The translations under genes and the position numbers were made by a program. Shown one piece after another: positions 44,060 through 54,245 of a stretch of DNA of 64,000 bases. The notes under the pieces were generated by a model. That model was not told the origin of the DNA. It was given only the letters and a program-made list of their open reading frames with translations, and did no database searches. Source of the DNA: Alviniconcha marisindica (Eukaryota > Mollusca > Gastropoda > Provannidae). Position 1 is the stretch's first letter, and every line of letters begins with the position of its first letter. The stretch spans positions 124,001-188,000 of the forward strand of contig JABMCL010003107.1 in NCBI GenBank assembly GCA_018857735.1, given 5' to 3'.

Positions 44060-45850
44060 ATAAATTTGATTTATCATCAGAGCCCATTATTATGTGTAAA
44101 GGACAAATAAAGGTAGTAGCCCCTGATCTCAATTAGCCAAGGAGTCTGTAGGTCCAGCTCTCATTCCACATGCACAAGTTGTCAATAGGCTTCAAACTAG
44201 CTATTTTCTTATGGTTATTTTGTAGATTGGGAAATTTTCTAATAGTACCTTGCTGTGAACAGACTTAAAACATTGATTAATTGAGATCCAAACACACAAA
44301 AGGTTCAAAAGAACACTTATTTATTAGGACAAAACACAACATACAATTTTTGGGGGTAATCCCCTTTATCAAGCTACAAACAACATTTAATACAACAGTT
44401 AAATGGTGAGAAATTTTAAAAAAATGAGATGGAGAACGCTACAAACAACACTTAATACAACAGTTAAATGGTGAGAAACAAAAAATGAGATGGAGAACGC
44501 TACAAACAACACTTGATATAACAGTTAAATGGTGAGAAACGATAAAAAATGAGATGGAGAACTAGGACACTTACCTGTTTTTGGTTCAGCTATGTTGTTG
44601 TCATTGATTGATTAATTGGTCAAAATTGCATTGTTTTACATGATGTCAAAAACTTAAAATTAATTTTACATCACATGATGGTAAAATTGTAAATTGCCAA
44701 GATCCAAACACAAAAAGGTTCAAAGGAACGCTTATTTATCTTGACATGGACACACAATATGCACATTTTTTGGGAACTCCCCTTTGTCAAGCCTCAAAAT
44801 GACACTTAAACAACAGATAAACAGTTAAAAACGATGAAAAATGAAAGAGAAAAACTTCTCTTTTGTTGAGCTTTTGTCACTTGTACAGTGCTTGGAAGAT
44901 CAGTTCAAACATTTTTGGATTCCGACAGCTTCTATAGAAGAGTATGTGAGAAGGGAGAACTTACTGAATATGAAAAACTGCACTTTGTCCCAGTGGGTAA
45001 ACCTTGTGCATAATTAGTTCTGCTGAAGTCCAGCGACCTATTTTGTCACAGACTGTTTTTAATGGTCTGACTGCTTCCATGGAAAAGTCTATGGGAAGGG
45101 AAAACTTCACTGAAAGTGAAGAATGATACTTCATTGCTGTGGGTAAACCTTGGGCATAATTAGTTCTGCTGACATCCAACAATCTATTTGTCATAGACTG
45201 TTTTTGATAGAACAGAGAACCATTATCTTTCTGTCATCAAAGAATTCATTACCTGGCTTGAAAGCACATTATGTTGTCAAACAATAAGTGTGTCATTTGT
45301 TTTTGTTTGGTCTAAAGGAGGTGACAATAAATCAAAGGCAAAGTGATTTCATTATTCTGGACCACCTTCCCAGTTGAACTGGATTGTCTGAAAAATGGCA
45401 GACAGTGTTGCCATCAGAAGGGAATTAGCATTGCCAAAAGTTGAGAAGCATTGCTGGATTGTAACAGATGTTTGAGATTTTCCTGTCCCACTCTTCATCA
45501 TCTGTGTTGACTATGGTGTGTCTTAATGCAGAAATCTAAATGATTTGAACAGTTTGTGGTATTCATTGGTATGTGGCATGAGTCAGTCTGTAGAAGTTTT
45601 TTTAAATATTTTTTATCAATAGTAACTGTTGGGAACAGCAGCATCAGAGCTGCAGCAATTATACAGCATTTAGTCTACTTAAATGTAGAAAGGTTATTCA
45701 ATTACTTTAAACTTGTTTAGGCTGTCTATATAGTCCTATAATCCACACATGCTGATCTTTTCCATTGTCATCACTGTTTAAAGGATAAACATAATTAAGG
45801 GGATTGTTTGCTCTTCGTATGGGCCATGGAATATTATGGATGACTGTGCC
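44060..45850 (+). repeat. Long diverged direct repeat, copy 1
   Basis: Matches 54245-55215 in order: GCCCATTATTAT/GCCCATACTTG, GGACAAATAAAGGTAGTAGC, TTAGCCAAGGAGTC, CACATGCACAAGTTGTCA, GCATAATTAGTTCTGCTGA, AACAGAGAACCATT, TTACCTGGCTTGAAAGCA, TGTTGTCAAACA, ACTCTTCATCATCTGTGTT and TTTAAAGGATAAACATAATT. Copy 1 is longer because of the inserted repeats at 44286-44860 and an internal duplication of the GCATAATTAGTTCTGCTGA unit (44940-45060, 45080-45200). Confidence 0.75.
44286..44860 (+). repeat. GATCCAAACACA family: two units plus a 65-bp tandem repeat
   Basis: GATCCAAACACA, AAAGGTTCAAAAGAACACTT and TAATCCCCTTTATCAAGC at 44286-44400 recur at 44702-44810. Between them, CTACAAACAACACTTAATAC and AACAGTTAAATGGTGAGAAA occur three times (about 44376-44560, period about 65). 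The reverse complement of the family is at 62700-62830 and a diverged form at 14889-14990. Confidence 0.75.
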
Positions 45851-46067
45851 AGGTGTGTGATTCAGACAGTGCTGAGTGTCATTAGTGGAATTCCAAGGTA
45901 ATGATTAGAAAACAAAACTAGGCTAAAGGAAGGAGAGGGATTATTATGAGCCTGTAGCTGGATAAGGGAAGTTGCATGACATGACATGAGTGATAGGTGC
46001 AAAATATCCACAGGTCAGTATTTAGGGTAACTGACCACTTGTTTATGGTGACTGACCACTAGACTTT

Positions 46068-46200
46068 TGTTAAATGTTATTTAGACCACCTCATATGCAT
46101 TTGAAACTGCTCTGAAGACCCATCTGTTTAAAACGTACTACTACTAGCAAACTCTCTACCCCCCTCCCCCCCTCCCCCCCACTTGTTCTTAAGTTGACTG
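46068..46200 (+). mobile_element. L2-like LINE ORF2 C-terminus
   Basis: Translates as FETALKTHLFKTYYY then TAG at about 46101-46148, the standard end of L2/CR1-type ORF2. A C-rich run and a GT-rich UTR follow. Confidence 0.75.
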
Positions 46201-46369
46201 ATGTGATGTATGTACATGTGCATACATGTGTGTGCGTGCCTGCGTGTGTACTGTAGGTCTTGCTGTTTCATTTCTTGTGGTTTGAATTGTCATTTTACAC
46301 TTGTGTTACACAACATGGGTGTAGTTTAAATTTGAATTTAGTACTGTATGCCAAACAATTTTTTTTATT

Positions 46370-46745
46370 TTTTACACCCCATAATTAAATTATAACAAAG
46401 TATGTCCTGTCTGCCTTTCTGTGTGTCCGGGCTTTTTGAAGATGCCTTCTAAAATGCTTAACCTTTTGTAATGAAACTTGATGTGGTGGTACATCGTTGT
46501 GAGGTGGAGTGTCATGTGAAAAAAAAATGCAGTTGCTAACTTCAGGTTCAAGGTCATAGAATATATCTATTTCTACTATATCATCTGAACTAATGATTCT
46601 GTTGCAGTTGTGTTTAAGGTCAAGGTCCTGGCAATGTTCAAAATGTCAAGTCAGTATTTGTCCTGACTGTACCCTCAAACTGCAGAACCATTTGTAACCA
46701 GACTGGATGTGGTGGTACATCATAATCCCAAGTGTCATGGGGAAC
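46370..46745 (+). repeat. AAGGTCA-type interspersed repeat, copy 6
   Basis: TTTTACACCCCATAATTA, TTTCTGTGTGTCCGGGCTT, TTTTGTAATGAAACTTGATG, TGGTACATCGTTGTGAGG, GGTTCAAGGTCATAGAA, AAGGTCAAGGTCCTGG and a second monomer TAACCAGACTGGATGTGGTG. Confidence 0.7.
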
Positions 46746-47730
46746 TGATGCACCTAATAGCCACTTTATGAAGGGAGTAGCTAGCGCTGATTTCGGAGTA
46801 GGCGTTGCTTCACGCTGTGTATAACAGTGGAAGTTTAACCTAGAATTGCAAAGCAGTACAAATGCCAATACTGTTGCAGTTGCAAAAATTACCGGGGAAA
46901 GGGGGAAGAGGGTGGAAAAAAGTGTCTTTGCATCATTTTTTGGCTGACCAGAAGATAGCGAGTTCGTGGAAAAAATGCATTTTGGGGCATCCTATAGCAT
47001 GAGCAACAAGTTATTGCTTGTTGCCAGACACATTCTGACTGCAGGCCTCAAAAAATGCCTTTAAAGTTGGCTGTGTAAGATTTGTCAATTCACTGTCATC
47101 GCCTTCCATTGTGAAGTAAGTACGCACCAGCAGTAAAAGCAGCCAATGGACTTAAGCAATGCCGGGCAAAAGTCAAGGGAGTTAACAATATCGCCCAATA
47201 GATGGCTGTTTATCTGACCAGTTTCTGTGATTGTCTGACCATTTTCAGTTAATCACTTTTGCCACCTGACAGATGTCACACTGGTTTAAAAATGTCTACT
47301 GCGTAGAGGACTACACAGGTTAGTTCATATCAGTGAGGCACAAATATGCCAATACACAGTTAATACCAGCCCAAGGTAACAAATAATGTCACTGTGAAAC
47401 ATTCTGTAAGACCCTGCATTGAAAGACCTTTCAGTCTTCTGGTTCTGAAAAGGGTAATATCAAATGTCATGTAAAGAAACTAAGGATTAAGTAGCAATCT
47501 GTGTACAGATTATCATTGTGAAGGCTTCTAACATGATAATATTTGTTGTGAGCTGCCCTTCCCCCCCCCCCCCCCCCCCAAAAAAGGTTACAAAAAGAAA
47601 AAGAAGTTTCTTGAAGAAAATTTACTTTATTTTGCTCATGCTGGCGCCATAGTAATGAAGAGAGGCTTGTGTGGTAGTAAGGATACAAGGATATTTATTC
47701 ACCAGTGACATTTAAAATACAGCGGATTAA
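46746..47730. other. Intergenic DNA
   Basis: No gene or family recognised. A C18 tract lies at 47562-47579. Confidence 0.5.
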
Positions 47731-47902
47731 AGGAAAAGTCCAAGGTTTTTAAGTATGCAAAGTGACCATCAAAATGATTAACAAATGAGTCACTAGTTTC
47801 AGATTTAATGAAATAAAAAATGAAAACTAATGTTTAAGTAGGTTTTTAATAAATTTTATTTTTTGTAGGCTGGCCGAGACTACAGTCTTGGGGCCTCCAT
47901 CA

Positions 47903-47931
47903 GTCACATGACTTTCTCGGAAGTGACGTCA
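47903..47931 (+). promoter_or_regulatory. GTCACATGAC + TGACGTCA upstream of the element B THAP frame
   Basis: GTCACATGAC at 47903-47912 and a perfect CRE, TGACGTCA, at 47924-47931, about 75-90 bases before the THAP Cys codons. This is the same order as in element A. Confidence 0.5.
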
Positions 47932-48005
47932 GTCTGGGGAGTCAGTGCAGTTGCCATCTTAGATTGTTCATTGAGTGTGTATGCGTGTGGTCAACAAAAA
48001 GCGCT

Positions 48006-48362
48006 AAGGCCTACTGTGTTGCAGCAAACTGTAACAATTCACAAGCAACCCAAAACATAACTATGCACGAGTTTCCGTGGAATCGACCTGCCGTGAGGTT
48101 AAAATGGGTCAAATTTGTGCATTTCAAACAAGCTGACTTTGATGCTGTGCCTCATGCCCATTTGTGTAGCAAGCACTTCACTGAGTGCGATTTTGCAAAC
48201 TTCATTGAATACCGCATATCAAAGCAGAATTTGAAGCCAACAGCATTTCCTTCTGTGCAAAAAGCAGACTGCAGAACATCTGAAACAAAACGAACGATAA
48301 ACGAATATGCGAAGCAGACTGTCAACAATAACAACAACAAAATAAAAGGGCCTTCAATATAA
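48006..48362 (+). CDS. THAP-type zinc finger, near-complete domain (element B)
   Basis: KAYCVAANCNN, MHEFPWNRP, RLKWVKFVHF, HAHLCSKHFTECDF and LKPTAFPSV give the full THAP set: C-x4-C, Pro, Trp, C-x2-H, the following Phe, and the C-terminal P-x-x-FP box. A tail with TVNNNNNK then a stop follows. No Met is in frame at the normal place; ATG at 47981 is in another frame and a one-base change before AAGGCC would join it, so the start is lost or spliced. No catalytic domain follows. Confidence 0.82.
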   Translation, partial: KAYCVAANCNNSQATQNITMHEFPWNRPAVRLKWVKFVHFKQADFDAVPHAHLCSKHFTECDFANFIEYRISKQNLKPTAFPSVQKADCRTSETKRTINEYAKQTVNNNNNKIKGPSI

Positions 48363-48715
48363 CACTAGTACCCACACACCTGGTAAACAGTCTACAACTT
48401 GCGTTGACCGAAAGCAAGTTTGTGTTCGGTTTGTTACATTGCAATTTACATGAAGCAAATCGTCACTTGCCGATGATTCAGTCACATTACTCACAACCTT
48501 GGAAGTAATATATAAAAATAATTTCTATCATGGTACACAGAAAAATGTGAAATTCAGTTTCACTGAAGTTCTGTCAGGATCAGTCATGTTTGATCAAGTG
48601 GCAGAGTGAAAAAACAACAACAAAACATCGATCAAACGAGACACTTCAGTCGACTCATAATACAAAAGGCCAACCAGTACATGATGATCTGTGGTGAGGA
48701 AAATGGCTTACTTAC

Positions 48716-48867
48716 CAGTCCGTATTGCCAATTCTGGCAATTCTGCTGCTGACACGATGTTCTGATACTCTTTCAGAATCCTGCCTGACATGCTCAAACT
48801 GATACGGATGTATTCTTGTGGGTCTCTTGGAAGTATCAGCTTCATCTTCGGAGCTTGAGCTGGCCAT
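48716..48867 (-). CDS. First exon of a 'P2X7-like' N-terminus protein (element B right-hand gene)
   Basis: MASSSSEDEADTSKRP, RIHPYQFEHV and RIARIGNTDW, then a near-perfect donor G/GTAAGTAAG at 48715. The exon is 152 nt. An acidic Ser-rich start, I-x-PYQFE and R-[IL]-x-NTDW at the exon end are, as I know them, how many invertebrate 'P2X purinoceptor 7-like' proteins begin, before a Cys-rich core. No downstream exon with that core can be found inside element B, so the gene is truncated. Confidence 0.65.
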
Positions 48868-49066
48868 TTTGCAACGACTGCCCAGAGTGACGTAGTGTGC
48901 ATATATGTATATGATTTTGGCGTCATGGCAACACTTTCGGTACAACAGAAAATGCCTTTTATCGTGCATTTATAACACTCAGATCACAATTTCACCTACA
49001 TCATCATTCTCAATGAGCTTTAACGGAGATCATGTCAAAAATCACCCCAAACCTTGGACTTGTCCT

Positions 49067-50198
49067 TTAACAAATATACAAAACATACAGTATGTTAACA
49101 AATATACAAAACACTATAACTGGCCATTACAATTGGCCATGTATAAAAGTTATGAATAAGTAGAGTTAAACAATGTAACAGTCTCATTTGTGCAGTGTAA
49201 GCTACCACACACACATGCATGCTAAAACTCAAAATGGAATATTTACAACTGTTGCTGGATAAAATCCCTAACAGTGCTTATGTGTATTGCCAACACACCC
49301 TTCCCCCAAAACTTACTGCTACGTAATTATTAATAATTTCAATAAATTTATAAGAAGCCAGTAAAGACTAAAATTAAATAACTGCCTTAAAGATGTATGT
49401 CTTGCAAACATGCACACACTTTCCTACCCACATCCACACACAAGCACATGTACTTGTCATACTACTTCAACTAAAAGAAAACAGTTAAGATTGCTATCAT
49501 GTTAAATAATGACATGATACGCACATTTAATTACAGAATCAACCTTAGCTACTTGTATTAATGATCTATTCTGTTCTCTGATTCAGAGTGCTAACTTGTT
49601 TCAGACACATACTTTGTGGTGACTTTGTGTTTGAAAGTGCCACATATTTTGCTTTCTTACTTTGCTCCTGAAAAGTCCTTATGATACTGACAGATGGATG
49701 CTACTAAAACACATCTAAAGAGAAAATGACTTTGAAGAAACCTATTACTGCCATACTGGGGTAACAGACCTGAAAGTATACAACTAAAAGTGGTATTTGA
49801 CAGAACTGAATTGAACCCAGAAATGAGCAAAAAAGGACCAAAGGGTATCATATGTGCAAAGCAGTATACTTCTGTGCAGCTGCTGTCATATTAGACTTGA
49901 CACTTTAAAATTGCCCATGGACCCCAAAATGTTGTAGCAGGGAGTCCCATGCACCCCCTTAAAATACTGAAAGCACTGCAAGAGCACATCTGTGTAAGCA
50001 TGGAGTTAATTTTGCTATTAGTAGCTCTGTAAGTTGTATTTTGTTGTTGACTGTATGGATACTGATTGTGTGACTGTGTGATGTCTTGTAGATGCTTTCA
50101 GTGGGTTAATTACTATATTTAAAAAGTTGAATGTAAACTGAATATGCACTCAGCAGATTTTCAATATTGTGGGTTTACTTATTTTAGGAAATGCACTC
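49067..50198. other. Intergenic DNA
   Basis: Starts with a 28-bp direct repeat (TTAACAAATATACAAAACA at 49067 and 49095). Otherwise nothing recognised. Confidence 0.5.
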
Positions 50199-50300
50199 TG
50201 TTTAACTCGGTTTGCATGTTGCTGGATTAAACAAAAAACAGTACTCCATTTAACTCGGTTTGCATGTTGCTGGATTAAACAAAAAACAGTACTCCATTGT
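50199..50300 (+). repeat. 48-bp tandem duplication
   Basis: TTTAACTCGGTTTGCATGTT, GCTGGATTAAACAAAAAACA and GTACTCCA occur at 50201 and 50249, identical over the unit. Confidence 0.92.
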
Positions 50301-50334
50301 CCCTTGTGAGACATTTGGGTCGCCTTATGTGTGT

Positions 50335-50612
50335 AAGGCACAGCAGCCACAAGAGCAGCGGTACCCATTCCTATCAGCGTGTGCTGTATTTTTTTTGTGT
50401 TCAGATAATGGTATGGCTGCCAGATTTTTAACATGAGCACAGATGTTGATGCATACAATTGCACACAGGGGCTGTGCTGTCACCATAAGAGAGTCTTCAC
50501 TGGAAGTTCGCTCTGGGAGAAAAATTCCTTGCTACACAGTGGACATGAACCCGCATCGGTATTGCATCTGGCTTTTTAGCCAGACACTCTGCCAACTGAG
50601 TTATCCCCACCC
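50335..50612 (-). mobile_element. tRNA-derived SINE (family 2)
   Basis: Read on the minus strand, GGGGATAACTCAGTTGGCAG is an A-box region and GGGTTCATGTCC a B box, with an intact-looking anticodon arm (CTGGCTAAAAAGCCAG). The body continues to about 50335 and is shared with 5555-5720. A worn head is at 52795-52870. Confidence 0.8.
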
Positions 50613-52491
50613 CAGCTAAAGACCAATTTTCTTGAAAAACATGTCATTCTTTTTGTTGAATTTGTTTTGACTTGGCTGGTTTATTCCAGTTTGAACTAAA
50701 GTTTCTTAAGACATTCTGTTAGAATGCATGTGGATGATGAACACAGAACTTTAATTAACATGACATGTCAGCTAATTATATTTCAAAAACTTTATTTTGA
50801 CCATTCTCAGAACATCCATTTAAGATGCCAGCAGTTAAAGTGTGCACCAAAGGAGCAAATGTATGGAGAAGAGGGGGAGGGAATGCTGGTCATTAAATTT
50901 TGTCTCATATTTAAAGAGGTAACATTTGTTTCTAACGTTGGAAGGCATTTTCTGTTTGATTAACAAGAGAGGGAGAGAAAACCTGAAACATTTGCCCCCT
51001 TTCAGTTTAGACCCCTGCAAGTATACTGGTTGGCAGAGGTTAGAAATGACCCAGGTTCCTGACTTGGAACACAGGTATGTCTAAACACTGCTCCCTTATA
51101 AGCACAATGAAGTTAAGTTTATTTTTGTAGGGTCTGATGAATTCAAGCCTAAGTCATTTTATATAATCTTCATAACTCCCTTTTTTTCTTTTTCTTTTTT
51201 CTTTTCTTCTTTTCTTTAAAGCCAGAAGTCATTTTACCTAATAGAAATTCTACTTTTTGTCTGACTAATTATGTTTATTATGTTTTATTCCACAACTTTG
51301 CACCATTGCCCAGCACCTCATAACTTTATTTTATTTTATTATCTGCTGTGGAGTGGTACTATTTATTCACTGGTGTCACTCTTATTTTGGCTATTATTTA
51401 AGGTCACAATGAATTTGGTCAGAAGTTTAAATGTCCATGACATTTTCTGTTATGTCTAATTCAGTTATTGCCTTGGTTAACAAAAGAAATTTTGTGTGAC
51501 ATGTTTATTTTATATTCAGTATCATCTCATGCAAGTGCATTATGCATCTATCTTTGAAAATGGGCCAATTGGAGAACATAAGATGTAGCTAACTCCATTG
51601 ATCACAGCCTGTACATAGTATTGGGGTCTATTAAAGTTGATTTTGCTCTTCAAGCCGATCTGTTGATGAGATGCTTTACTAGGTTACACAGGAACACTTT
51701 ACCAGAATACACAGAAACACTTTGAGTGTCTGTGTAGCAGACATAATAAACTTATTGTTCTTTGCTGTTTTTTCAGTATTTGTTGACTTGTGTGACAGTT
51801 TCTTCAGGCATGTAATTAATTATTGTTTAGTCCAGAGACTGCCAGTGACAGGCAATCTGGGGTAAAACTCTTCATGTTGGAGGTTTCTCTGTCATTATCA
51901 AAATAAAATCTTTCAAACTTTGCTAAGTTATTTATACTTTTTCAAAGAAATGTTCATGTTGGTGTTGTTGTTTTGGACGGTATTTATTTTTGAAACTTTG
52001 CCTCTACTGAGCCTTGTACTGTGGTATTTATGTCTGTGTGTCCAAGCTTTGTCCAGAAGAAATCTTTTAGTGACTGTGACTTATTTTTGAAGTGGCAAGA
52101 AGAGTGTGTTTTTTTAAAGAGAAAAGAATGTTAAACTCTCTTCATATTTAATGTGAGGTGACCAAGCATTTGCTTTTTCTGCTTTATCATTGAAGTGTTC
52201 ACTGATTTAGTACACCCTTTCCCCCTTCCCTTTTTATATATAAAAAACATACTATTGCTGAACTACTACCATGTATAGCTACTTCTGTCTGGCTTCCCCA
52301 GTATGCCTGTTCAGTGATGTCTCGAAAATATGTAGTGGTCTTTGTGATCTGAACAAGATAGGGAAAATAGGTCTGGCTGAACAAAATCGGTTGGAAGTGT
52401 GCAGTCAGACCATATTGTTTTGATTATGATATAATATGAAGTTCTGTTATTGAAAAAATCAGTTTGTTATCCTACAGAGTTCCCAATGGCT
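50613..52491. other. Intergenic DNA
   Basis: Mostly AT-rich with T/C-rich runs near 51180. 51845-51870 (CCAGTGACAGGCAATCTGGG) matches the right end of the MITE at 20349-21048. No gene recognised. Confidence 0.5.
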
Positions 52492-52538
52492 ACATAGTGC
52501 ATGAGGTCTGTGGGTGACACAGACCTCATGCACTATGT
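52492..52538 (+). repeat. Perfect 21-bp hairpin with 5-base loop
   Basis: ACATAGTGCATGAGGTCTGT+G at 52492-52512, loop GGTGA, exact reverse complement at 52518-52538. Confidence 0.95.
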
Positions 52539-52794
52539 GAGTCAGGCCACAAGGTGATGGGTGGATTTAGTTTCAAAGACAGGCCCCAATCAGCGGCTAA
52601 TGACATGTTATTATAGACATTGTATTGTCTCAGTGAGAATGTTGTGGCTAAAGCAAAATAATTGTTGTGTTCAGAGATACATGTCAGAATTATTTTCACC
52701 TACAGTAATCTTTGAAATTCCCAAAGGTGGAGTTAAGCTGCTAGAGTGTCTAGTTACACTGTACGTGTGTACAGCAATATGTAAAGGGGTGGAG

Positions 52795-52880
52795 AAAAGG
52801 TTCCTCTGGGGGAAAAAATCCATGCTGCACTGGTGACTCAAACCCATGTCAGTATTGTGTCTCACTTTTTAGTCACCCAA
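52795..52880 (-). mobile_element. Worn SINE family 2 head
   Basis: The reverse complement has TGACATGGGTTTGAGTCACC and TTTTCCCCCAGAGGAACC in the order of the 50491-50610 head (ATGCGGGTTCATGTCCAC ... TTTCTCCCAGAGCGAA). Confidence 0.55.
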
Positions 52881-53274
52881 AATTGGGTGAGCCTCAGGGT
52901 TTTACCAGAGGAACAAGAGCTTCAAAGATGCCACTAGCACTGTCACACAGCATCAGCAGTTGTTTGTGTCAGTTGTTTTTTTCAACCAATTTGGACCTTT
53001 TACAAAGCATGTGGTTTGACTGTGTCATTTTAATGTGCTTTGTCATATTTTTTAAGTCAGACAGTTGCGGTAACTTGCGACTGAAGACTGATCTCAGCTT
53101 ACTCAGCTGGTATGGTAGCAAGGTCATAAAAGGTATGACTGGTTGAGCCACAGTTGGCTCATCACCTCGAAATGGGATCAGTTATAATTTGGCATCTGCC
53201 ACTTTTGGGCTTGCGTAAAATAATCTGTGGAATCATCAGTGTTCAGCACCAACGTCATTATACCCCAATAACAA

Positions 53275-54245
53275 AATTGGAGGGGGGCAGGTATACTGTG
53301 GTATTTATGTCTGTGTGTCCAAGCTTTGTCCAGAAGAAATCTTTTGAATCACTCAACCATACTCGGAATGGTGATGCAAAAATCATGTGGAAAAAAAATG
53401 GGTTGCTTTCTTCAAGGTCAAGGTCACAGGTCAAGAGATTATATAATCAAAATGTGACCAATTTGGCTGTATCTTCTGAACCAATTATTCTTTTGCAACC
53501 AACTTACGTTGGTGGTAGATCGTCATAAGTTAAAGTATCCAGTGAAAAGACTAAGTTTGCTGTGTTCAAGGTCATAGTGAAGGTTGAACATTTTAATTAA
53601 TGTTTGTCCAGATGACATCTTCTAAGCCACTGAACCTTTTGAGACCAAACTTGGTATGGTGATGCATCATCATAAGCTGGAGTGTCATGCAAACTGGGTT
53701 GCTGTCTTTATGGTCAAAGTCAGGGATTATATAATCAAAATGTAATCATATAATTGAAATATGACTATTTCTGTATTTCCTGAAATGCTGATCCATTTGT
53801 GACCAAACTGAAGTTTGATGGTACATCATAATAAGCTTTTGAATGATTGTTTTTGTGTGTGTTACAGTCAAGGTCACAGTGAAGTTTTCAACCTTCGTAT
53901 TACTGAATGCTTGTCCAGATATCTTCCAAAAAATTCAACCGTTGTAACCAAGTTTTCATAGTGGTGCAGAATTATGTGCCAGATTATCATGCAAGAATAG
54001 TGTTCTGTTATTTTCAAGGTCAAGGTCACATTGAAGGCTCAAACTGTGTCATATAATCAAAATATGACTTTCTATGATCCTTTTGGAATCAAACTTAGTT
54101 TGATGGTGTATCATCATAACAAATGTCATGTGAAAAGATCTGATTGATGTGTGTTCAAGGTCATAGTCACAGTGATGGCACAAGACTCACTAAACATTTT
54201 TCAGTCCTATATTGATACCAGGCTAGGTGTGTTGATGTACTGTTA
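53275..54245 (+). repeat. AAGGTCA-type repeat, copy 7: array of about six monomers
   Basis: Monomers of about 150 bases each carry a 'CTTCTGAAC...TTTTG.AACCAAACTT.GT' block, a '.TGGTG.ATCATCATAAG.TGGAGTGTCATG' block and a 'TTCAAGGTCAAGGTCACA' block, starting near 53330, 53465, 53610, 53760, 53910 and 54065. The bridge TATATAATCAAAATGTGAC recurs at 53448, 53728 and 54050. Confidence 0.8.

Larger units (their letters stand above)
47731..49066 (+). mobile_element. Element B: TTAA-flanked TIR transposon with THAP gene (Kolobok-like)
   Basis: TTAA at 47727-47730 and 49067-49070 brackets terminal inverted repeats: left AGGAAAAGTCCAAGGTTT, reverse complement of right AGGACAAGTCCAAGGTTT (17 of 18). 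Length is 1,336 bp. The layout repeats element A in smaller form: a THAP frame reading right (48006-48362) and an exon reading left (48867-48716). No DDE domain is present. It lies 7 kb beyond the Msn stop. Confidence 0.82.

Noticed and set aside
50491..50612. Functional tRNA gene on the minus strand
   Set aside because: The anticodon arm looks tRNA-like, but the body shared with 5555-5720 and the worn copy at 52795 mark it as a SINE.
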